A program made the translations under genes and the position numbers. DNA of 7,166 bases. Origin: Eubacteriales Family XIII. Incertae Sedis bacterium (GTDB lineage Bacteria > Bacillota > Clostridia > Peptostreptococcales > Anaerovoracaceae). The notes beneath the pieces are model-generated. The model saw only the letters and a list, made by a program, of their open reading frames with translations. It had not been told where the DNA came from and did no database searches. Every line of letters starts with the position of its first letter. The stretch's first letter is position 1. Below, in pieces: positions 1 to 5,076 of the stretch. The stretch lies in the NCBI GenBank assembly GCA_031255695.1, contig JAIRSA010000132.1, positions 1-7,166 of the forward strand, in the 5' to 3' direction.

Positions 1-100
1 TCGCTGAATGGCGGCGCGAAAGCAGGGGCGTAGGCAAGGCGCAGACCCAGCGGGACCGCACCTGCGAAGAACGCGGCGGCGCAGGCAGGGCTCAGCCCGG

Positions 101-146
101 CGGGGCCTCATCAGCGGCGTAAACGGGGTCTCATCAGCGGCGGACG
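101..146. repeat. Two-copy 23-bp tandem repeat
   Basis: Copy 1 is 101-123 and copy 2 is 124-146. The first 19 bases of each (CGGGG[C/T]CTCATCAGCGGCG) differ only at the sixth base, and the last four bases diverge. The 23-bp period is not a multiple of three, so this is not a repeated peptide in one reading frame. That fits non-coding DNA or a recent slippage duplication. It lies 47 nt before the tlyA start codon. Confidence 0.7.
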
Positions 147-165
147 CGGCGGCGCAGCCGCCGTG
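145..165 (+). other. GC-rich hairpin upstream of tlyA
   Basis: CGGCGGC (147-153) pairs perfectly with GCCGCCG (157-163) around a GCA loop. A G-U pair (146/164) and a C-G pair (145/165) extend the stem to nine pairs. No run of T follows, so it is not a canonical intrinsic terminator. It could be a chance product of GC-rich sequence, an mRNA-stabilising element, or the stem of a terminator that has lost its U-tract. It ends 27 nt before the tlyA ATG. Confidence 0.35.
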
Positions 166-192
166 CAGACCGCAACTACCATAGAGGGATAG

Positions 193-984
193 ATGAAACA
201 GAGCAAAGACAGGCTTGACATAATCCTATACGAGCAGGGGCATTTCCCCTCAAGAGAGAAGGCGAAGGCGGCCGTCATGGCCGGCATCGTGGAGGTGGAC
301 GGCGAACGTGCGCTGAAACCGGGCACGATGGTGAGCCACGAGGCCGGCATCAGCGTGATCGCCCCCGCATGCCCCTACGTGAGCAGGGGCGGCCTAAAGC
401 TGGCCGGCGCCCTGGACAGCTTCGGCCTGACGGTGGAAGGCAAGACCGCAGTGGATATTGGCGCTTCTACAGGCGGGTTCACGGACTGCATGCTGCAGCG
501 CGGCGCGATCCGCGTCTACTCCGTCGATGTCGGCTACGGGCAGCTCGACTGGAAACTCCGCAACGACCCACGGGTCGTAAACATGGAGCGGATCAACATA
601 AGGCTCATGGATCCGGCGCAGATCCCGGAAAAGGCCGACATAGTGACTGTCGATGTCTCATTCATATCGCTGAAGCTTGTGCTTCCTACCGCCGCAGCCC
701 TCATGGGCGACGGCGGCCATATAATATGCCTTGTAAAGCCGCAGTTCGAGGCCGGCAGGGCCCAGGTGGGCAAAAAGGGCATCGTGCGCGACCCGCGCGT
801 CCATAAGGAGGTCATCCTGAACGCCATAGGCTACGCGCAGGAGAACAGGCTCGCCGCCCGAGCGCTGATCCCTTCGCCAGTCCGGGGGGCGAAGGGAAAC
901 ACGGAATTTTTGATGCTGCTGTCCAGGGCACATCCGGGCGCAGACGAGGGACCGGGCCTCGACATAGATCATGTTTTGGATTGA
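193..984 (+). CDS. tlyA: TlyA-family rRNA (cytidine-2'-O)-methyltransferase
   Basis: The product is a 263-residue SAM-dependent enzyme of the TlyA/YqxC (haemolysin A) family. Known members 2'-O-methylate cytidine in 23S rRNA (C1920) and, in the longer TlyA type, also 16S rRNA (C1409). An S4 RNA-binding domain spans about residues 5-65, with RLDIILYEQGHFPSREKA and VEVDG typical of the fold. A Rossmann methyltransferase domain follows, with SAM motif DIGASTGGFTD (88-98), VDVGYGQLDWKLR (111-123), VDVSFIS (153-159) and LVKPQFEAGR (180-189). K69, D154, K182 and E238 sit at the positions of the K-D-K-E catalytic tetrad described for mycobacterial TlyA. The ATG at 193 has a GAGGG site at 184-188 and directly follows an in-frame TAG (190-192), so no upstream extension is possible. 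Whether this is the one-site or two-site type cannot be read here. The haemolysin name is historical; rRNA modification is the likely role. Confidence 0.96.
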   Translation: MKQSKDRLDIILYEQGHFPSREKAKAAVMAGIVEVDGERALKPGTMVSHEAGISVIAPACPYVSRGGLKLAGALDSFGLTVEGKTAVDIGASTGGFTDCMLQRGAIRVYSVDVGYGQLDWKLRNDPRVVNMERINIRLMDPAQIPEKADIVTVDVSFISLKLVLPTAAALMGDGGHIICLVKPQFEAGRAQVGKKGIVRDPRVHKEVILNAIGYAQENRLAARALIPSPVRGAKGNTEFLMLLSRAHPGADEGPGLDIDHVLD

Positions 985-986
985 GC

Positions 987-1005
987 GGCCGTCCCATATA
1001 CGGCC
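987..1005 (+). other. Small inverted repeat between tlyA and the aminotransferase gene
   Basis: GGCCGT (987-992) and ACGGCC (1000-1005) form a perfect 6-bp stem around a 7-nt loop, starting three bases after the tlyA stop codon. The following bases are TAAAAATATT, A-rich rather than T-rich on the + strand, so it does not look like an intrinsic terminator for tlyA. It may be an mRNA processing or stability hairpin in a polycistronic message, or a chance structure. Confidence 0.35.
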
Positions 1006-1025
1006 TAAAAATATTGACGAAATTA

Positions 1026-1032
1026 AAGGGAG
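1026..1032 (+). promoter_or_regulatory. Ribosome binding site that fixes the aminotransferase start
   Basis: AAGGGAG lies 11 nt before the ATG at 1044. The same frame is also open to a TTG at 981 that overlaps the tlyA stop codon. The extra 21 residues from that TTG would cross the hairpin and the AT-rich spacer and have no ribosome binding site. Family members begin close to the KISGIQPSPIRKF segment, so the ATG at 1044 is preferred. Confidence 0.75.
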
Positions 1033-1043
1033 AATCTCAGAAA

Positions 1044-2243
1044 ATGAAACTATCGAATAAGATCAGCGGCATACAGCCGTCGCCAATTAGGAAATTCTTT
1101 AAATACACGGAAGCTGCGAAAAAGGCTGGGAAAAAGGTATATTTCCTGAATATAGGGCAGCCCGACATCAAAACCCCTGAGGTGTTCATGGAGGCCATCC
1201 GGCAGGACGGGCGCGAGATCATCGAATACGCCCCGTCTGCGGGGATGCAGACGATCACCAGCGCTGTCAGGGAGTATTACCTGCGCTACGGGATGGACTT
1301 CTCCGATGACGAGATCATCACCACATGCGGCGCGAGCGAGGCTCTGCGCTTCATAGTGGACTGCCTGTGCGATCAGGGCGACGAGATCATTGTCCCGGAG
1401 CCTTTCTACACAAACTACGCCGCGTTCGTCAGGGCCTCCGGCGGCATCATCGTCCCGCTGACGACCTACCCTGAGAACGAATACCATTACGCCGACAGGG
1501 CTGCCATAGAGCGGTGCGTCACCCCGCGCACCAAGGCCTTCCTGATGACGAACCCTGGCAACCCGACGGGCGTGGTCCTGACCCCTGACGAGATGGACCT
1601 GATAGCGCAGGTGGCGATCGACCACGACCTATTCATAATATCCGACGAGGTATACAGGGAGTTCGTGTACGACGGCAAGCCCCTAAAGAGCTTTGGGCAG
1701 CTTGACAATGTGGCCGACCGCACCATTATCGTCGATTCGGCGTCCAAGCGCTTCAGCGCCTGCGGCGCGCGCATAGGCAGCGTGCTGTCGAAGAACAGCG
1801 AGCTGCTGGAGAACCTGCTCAAGCTTGCGCAAAGCCGCCTCTGCGCCCCTACGCTCGACCAGATCGGCTGCGCCGCCCTCTATAGGCTCGGCCCTGAGTA
1901 TTTCGACAGCGTCAGGGCCATATACGAAAAAAGGCGCAACGCCGTATACGACGAGCTGCAGAAGATCGACGGCATCATCTGCACGAAACCGTCCGGCTCC
2001 TTCTATATAACCGCGAAGCTGCCGGTCGCGAATGCCGAGGACTTCCTGGTCTGGCTGCTCTGCAACTTTGACGACAACAACGAGACCGTCATGTTCACGC
2101 CTGCCGAGGGCTTTTACGCCACGGAGGGGATGGGGCGGAGCGAGATCCGCATAGCCTACGTGCTGGACGAAGGCGCGCTGCGGCGCGCCGTCGAGCTCAT
2201 CCGCCTTGCCCTGGAGGCATACAAGGCGCTGGGGAGAGAATAA
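1044..2243 (+). CDS. Class I/II pyridoxal-phosphate-dependent aminotransferase (aspartate/alanine transaminase-like)
   Basis: The 399-residue protein is a soluble fold-type I PLP enzyme of the AspB-like group, which moves amino groups between amino acids and 2-oxo acids. Visible hallmarks are NIGQPDIKTP (36-45), YAPSAGMQ (62-69), cofactor-loop CGASEAL (95-101), NPGNPTG (170-176, N173 contacting the PLP ring), SDEVYREF (200-207, D201 and Y204), the Schiff-base lysine K235 in SASKRFS, phosphate-binding R243, and R369 in RSEIRIAYV, which should bind the substrate carboxylate. Length is normal and no key residue is missing. The SKRFSACGARIG variant marks a branch of unclear specificity, so aspartate, alanine or another substrate cannot be chosen. 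The gene starts 59 nt after tlyA. Its stop codon abuts the mutS ATG and its last codons contain the mutS ribosome binding site, so the two genes are probably translationally coupled. A role in DNA repair is not implied. Confidence 0.93.
   Translation: MKLSNKISGIQPSPIRKFFKYTEAAKKAGKKVYFLNIGQPDIKTPEVFMEAIRQDGREIIEYAPSAGMQTITSAVREYYLRYGMDFSDDEIITTCGASEALRFIVDCLCDQGDEIIVPEPFYTNYAAFVRASGGIIVPLTTYPENEYHYADRAAIERCVTPRTKAFLMTNPGNPTGVVLTPDEMDLIAQVAIDHDLFIISDEVYREFVYDGKPLKSFGQLDNVADRTIIVDSASKRFSACGARIGSVLSKNSELLENLLKLAQSRLCAPTLDQIGCAALYRLGPEYFDSVRAIYEKRRNAVYDELQKIDGIICTKPSGSFYITAKLPVANAEDFLVWLLCNFDDNNETVMFTPAEGFYATEGMGRSEIRIAYVLDEGALRRAVELIRLALEAYKALGRE
2231..2236 (+). promoter_or_regulatory. mutS ribosome binding site inside the aminotransferase 3' end
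   Basis: GGGGAG lies 7 nt before the mutS ATG at 2244, inside the last codons of the aminotransferase gene. The junction reads TAAATG with no spacer. Terminating ribosomes could therefore reinitiate on mutS, tying its translation to that of the enzyme upstream. Confidence 0.75.
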
Positions 2244-4982
2244 ATGACTCCTATGATGCAGCAATACAACGAAATAAAGCGACAGCATATGGACTGCATC
2301 CTTTTTTACCGCTTAGGCGACTTCTACGAAATGTTCTTCGACGACGCCCTGATCGCCTCCCGCGAGCTAGAGATCGCCCTTACCGGCAAGAACTGCGGCG
2401 AAGGCGAGAGGGCGCCCATGTGCGGCGTGCCCTACCATGCCGCCGAACAATACCTCGCGAAGATGGTGGGGCGTGGCTACAAGGTCGCGATCTGCGAACA
2501 GGTCGAGGACCCCGCCCTTGCCAAGGGCATCGTCAGGCGCGAGGTGACGCAGATACTGACGCCGGGCACCCTTACCAGCCAGTCCATGCTGGACGAGCAC
2601 GAGAACAACTACCTCTCGTCGATCATGCTGGGCGAAGGCGGGGCGGGCTTCGTGTACTGCGACATCTCGACCGGCGAGCTGTGCGGCTGCGAGCTGTCGG
2701 GCCGGCGCACGAGGGAGGATCTGCTGAACGAGATCATACGCATAAAGGCCAGCGAGATCCTGTTCTGCCCCTTCGCCGAGGAAAGCGGCTTCACCAGTGA
2801 GATTTCAAAAAACAGCCCAGCCCGGCTCAGCCAGGCCCATGAGGCCTGCTACCGCGAGGGCGAGGCGGAACGCGCAGTGCTCAAGCATTTCGGCGTCAAA
2901 TCGCTGAAAGGCATAGGCCTTGAGGAAAAGCCTGGGCTGCTTTCCGCGCTGGGCGCCCTCATCCAGTACCTCAACTCCACGCAGAAACGCTCGCTCGCCC
3001 ATATCAACCGCCTGGACATATACGAGCTGGGCGGGCGCATGGCCCTGGACAAGGCGACAATAAGGAACCTTGAGCTTACCGAGACATTGTACAGCCAGCA
3101 GGCAGACGGCGCATTGCTGGGCGTGCTGGACAGGACGCTGACGGCCATGGGCGGGCGCAAGATGAAGCAGTGGCTCCGCGAACCCCTCAACAGCACGGCA
3201 GAAATAAACAGGCGCCTTGACGCCGTCACGGCCCTGCACGGCGAGATACTGCTCAGGAACAATATAAGGGATCAGCTGAAGGGCATATACGACCTTGAGC
3301 GGCTGAGCGGCCGCATATCCTGCGGCAATGCGAACTGCAAGGATCTGATCGCGCTGCGGAACTCGCTGGCCATGCTCCCTGGCATAAAGGAGGATCTGCT
3401 GGGCTGCGATGCCGCGCTACTCCAAGGCTTCGGGGAATCTATTGCGGATTTTTCCGGCCCGCAGGCCCTGATCACAGAAGCCATATGCGAAGACCCGCCC
3501 TTCCTGCTGCGCGAAGGCGGACTGATAAAAGAAGGCTATTCCAAGGAACTCGACGATCTGAAGCACTCCATACTTGACGGCCAGCAATGGATCTCCTCGC
3601 TTGAGGGCAAGGAAAGGGAGCGCACCGGGATCAAAAACCTGAAGGTCGGCTTCAACAGGGTTTTCGGCTATTATATTGAAATAACCAAGTCGTATTACGG
3701 CATGATCCCCAGCGAATATATCAGGAAACAGACCCTCGTCAACTGCGAGAGGTTCATCACGCCGGAGCTCAAGGATGTCGAGTCGGCTGTGCTTGGGGCC
3801 GAAGCCAAGATAAACCAGCTGGAATATGAGATATTCCTGGATGTGAAGAACCGCCTGGCAGAGTATATACCGGATTTTCAAGTTGCTTCGGCCGCTATCG
3901 CCGCCCTGGACGCCCTCGCGTCATTCGCGGAGACTGCGGCGCGGCTCGGCTATGTGCGGCCCGACGTGAACGACGGCACGGCCATTTCCATAAAGGGCGG
4001 CAGGCATCCCGTCATCGAGCAGAAGGTCTCCGACGGGGTTTTCGTCTCGAACGACACCTGGATCGACATGGACGGGGCTTCCATGCTCCTCATAACCGGC
4101 CCCAATATGGCGGGGAAGTCCACATATATGCGGCAGTCCGCCCTGATCGTCCTTATGGCCCAGATCGGCTCTTTCGTGCCTGCGGAAAGCGCCTCTATCG
4201 GCGTGGCCGACAGGATCTACACGCGCATCGGGGCTTCCGACAACCTGGCAAAAGGCCAGAGCACCTTCTACGTAGAAATGAGCGAGCTCGCGTACATACT
4301 GAACACCGCGACAGAGCGCAGCCTTATCATACTAGACGAGATAGGGCGCGGCACCAGCACATATGACGGGCTTTCGATCGCCTGGGCGGTGGTAGAGCAC
4401 CTGTGCAGGAAGAAGCGCATACGGACCATGTTCGCGACGCACTACCATGAACTCACGGCGCTTGAGGGGACCCTGCAGGGGCTGAAAAACCTGAACGTCG
4501 ATGTCAGCGAAACAGGCGGCGACATCGTCTTCCTGTACAAGATCGTGGACGGGAGCGCGAGCCAAAGCTATGGCATACACGTCGCGAAGCTGGCCGGGGC
4601 GCCCCCCGAACTGCTGGAAAGCGCCGGCGAGAAGCTTAAGGCGCTGGAAAAGGAACAGGCCATGATCCTCGATATCGGGGCAGGGGGCGCTGCCGGGGCT
4701 TCGGCAGGCGCAGGCGCAGGCACTACCATGGCGGGCGAGGCTGGCGCAGGCGCAGGTGCGGCCGGGGCTTCGGCCGTGGCAGAGCCTGGCGCTGCGGGAT
4801 CCGCCACGGCAGCGTGGGTCGATCCGGCGGCCGGGGGCAGTTATGCCGGGCAGATCTCTTTCTTCAGCTTTGCGCCGGATCCTGTTGTGGAACGGCTTAA
4901 AGCGCTGGATCTGATGGAAATAACCCCATCCACGGCCTTTTCCATACTCGAAGAGCTAAAAGCCGCCGCAGAGAAGATATAA
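2244..4982 (+). CDS. mutS: DNA mismatch repair protein MutS
   Basis: The 912-residue MutS is the dimeric ATPase that detects mismatches and small loops and recruits MutL. The start MTPMMQQYNEIK matches the family's conserved N-terminus. GDFYEMFFDD (25-34) carries the mismatch-wedge Phe-x-Glu (F27, E29). Connector and lever domains follow, with a clamp region around TGIKNLKVG and FGYYIE (461-479). The ABC-type ATPase has Walker A GPNMAGKST (619-627), Walker B LDEIGRGTST (D698, E699) and FATHYHEL (730-737). After the helix-turn-helix region (YGIHVAKLAGAP), an unusual Ala/Gly-rich insertion covers about 812-868. It is followed by candidate beta-clamp-binding motif QISFF (870-874) and the normal C-terminal segment ending EELKAAAEKI. 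The protein is about 55 residues longer than E. coli (853) or B. subtilis (about 858) MutS, essentially the length of this insertion. All catalytic residues are intact. The gene is followed by mutL after 94 nt. Confidence 0.99.
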   Translation: MTPMMQQYNEIKRQHMDCILFYRLGDFYEMFFDDALIASRELEIALTGKNCGEGERAPMCGVPYHAAEQYLAKMVGRGYKVAICEQVEDPALAKGIVRREVTQILTPGTLTSQSMLDEHENNYLSSIMLGEGGAGFVYCDISTGELCGCELSGRRTREDLLNEIIRIKASEILFCPFAEESGFTSEISKNSPARLSQAHEACYREGEAERAVLKHFGVKSLKGIGLEEKPGLLSALGALIQYLNSTQKRSLAHINRLDIYELGGRMALDKATIRNLELTETLYSQQADGALLGVLDRTLTAMGGRKMKQWLREPLNSTAEINRRLDAVTALHGEILLRNNIRDQLKGIYDLERLSGRISCGNANCKDLIALRNSLAMLPGIKEDLLGCDAALLQGFGESIADFSGPQALITEAICEDPPFLLREGGLIKEGYSKELDDLKHSILDGQQWISSLEGKERERTGIKNLKVGFNRVFGYYIEITKSYYGMIPSEYIRKQTLVNCERFITPELKDVESAVLGAEAKINQLEYEIFLDVKNRLAEYIPDFQVASAAIAALDALASFAETAARLGYVRPDVNDGTAISIKGGRHPVIEQKVSDGVFVSNDTWIDMDGASMLLITGPNMAGKSTYMRQSALIVLMAQIGSFVPAESASIGVADRIYTRIGASDNLAKGQSTFYVEMSELAYILNTATERSLIILDEIGRGTSTYDGLSIAWAVVEHLCRKKRIRTMFATHYHELTALEGTLQGLKNLNVDVSETGGDIVFLYKIVDGSASQSYGIHVAKLAGAPPELLESAGEKLKALEKEQAMILDIGAGGAAGASAGAGAGTTMAGEAGAGAGAAGASAVAEPGAAGSATAAWVDPAAGGSYAGQISFFSFAPDPVVERLKALDLMEITPSTAFSILEELKAAAEKI
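4677..4850 (+). repeat. Repeat-bearing low-complexity segment of mutS (Ala/Gly-rich linker)
   Basis: This in-frame segment encodes MutS residues about 812-868, almost wholly Ala and Gly with some Ser, Thr, Pro and Glu. It contains two exact 14-bp direct repeats: GCCGGGGCTTCGGC at 4692-4705 and 4761-4774 (69 bp apart, 23 codons), and GGCGCAGGCGCAGG at 4707-4720 and 4743-4756 (36 bp apart, 12 codons). Both spacings are multiples of three, so recombination or slippage between copies would shorten or lengthen the linker without breaking the reading frame. It separates the ATPase/dimerisation part from the clamp-binding tail. Confidence 0.85.
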
Positions 4983-5076
4983 CAACGCAGCCGCGAACGC
5001 CGTGATGCTGGGGACCGTGGAAGCCGCGAAGCAGGGCGGAATACTGTAATTTCGCTGCAGATATTATGGAGGGAAT
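4983..5076. other. mutS-mutL intergenic spacer
   Basis: The 94-nt spacer carries a 9-bp direct repeat (AGCCGCGAA at 4989-4997 and 5022-5030) and the mutL ribosome binding site. I see no hairpin followed by a T-run, so no clear terminator, and no convincing promoter. A 14-residue ATG frame at 5005-5049 has no ribosome binding site and is not treated as a gene. Co-transcription of mutS and mutL is the simplest reading. Confidence 0.6.
5068..5073 (+). promoter_or_regulatory. mutL ribosome binding site
   Basis: GGAGGG lies only 3 nt before the ATG at 5077, a strong but unusually close match to the 16S rRNA tail. An in-frame TAA at 5047-5049 with no other start codon between fixes 5077 as the first possible start. 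This agrees with the family's usual short N-terminal lead before the KIAAGEVV motif. Confidence 0.75.

Larger units (their letters stand above)
1..192. other. GC-rich, repeat-rich stretch upstream of tlyA; possible 3' end of an upstream gene
   Basis: No protein family is recognisable here. Frame 1 is open from the left edge to a TAG at 31-33 and would end in SLNGGAKAGA. Frame 3 is open from the edge to a TAA at 120-122 and would give a 39-residue hydrophilic Arg/Gly/Ala-rich tail ending GGASSAA. Either could be the C-terminus of an upstream protein, and I cannot choose between them. An ATG frame at 8-184 would give a 58-residue Arg-rich peptide with no ribosome binding site and is probably spurious. 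The stretch holds a 23-bp tandem duplication, a repeated 14-mer (ACGCGGCGGCGCAG at 71-84 and 144-157) and a small hairpin. I see no clear sigma-70 promoter. The composition resembles the low-complexity linkers of mutS and mutL downstream. Confidence 0.5.

Noticed and set aside
8..184. 58-residue ATG frame upstream of tlyA
   Set aside because: It lacks a ribosome binding site, is Arg-rich low-complexity sequence, and crosses the 23-bp repeat, whose period does not keep a reading frame.
1014..1042. TTGACG at 1014-1019 as a -35 promoter element for the aminotransferase
   Set aside because: A properly spaced -10 box would fall at the start codon, and no TATAAT-like hexamer is present there.
981..1043. 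Upstream TTG start for the aminotransferase overlapping the tlyA stop codon
   Set aside because: The added 21 residues have no ribosome binding site and cross the hairpin and AT-rich spacer. The ATG at 1044 has AAGGGAG and matches the family's N-terminus.
1050..2288. Minus-strand open frames of 191 and 201 residues across the aminotransferase
   Set aside because: They mirror a gene with all its active-site motifs on the + strand, show no domain of their own and cross the mutS start.
5005..5049. 14-residue ATG frame in the mutS-mutL spacer, also open as a +1 continuation of mutS
   Set aside because: It has no ribosome binding site and no slippery sequence near the MutS end. The annotated MutS C-terminus already matches the family's natural end.
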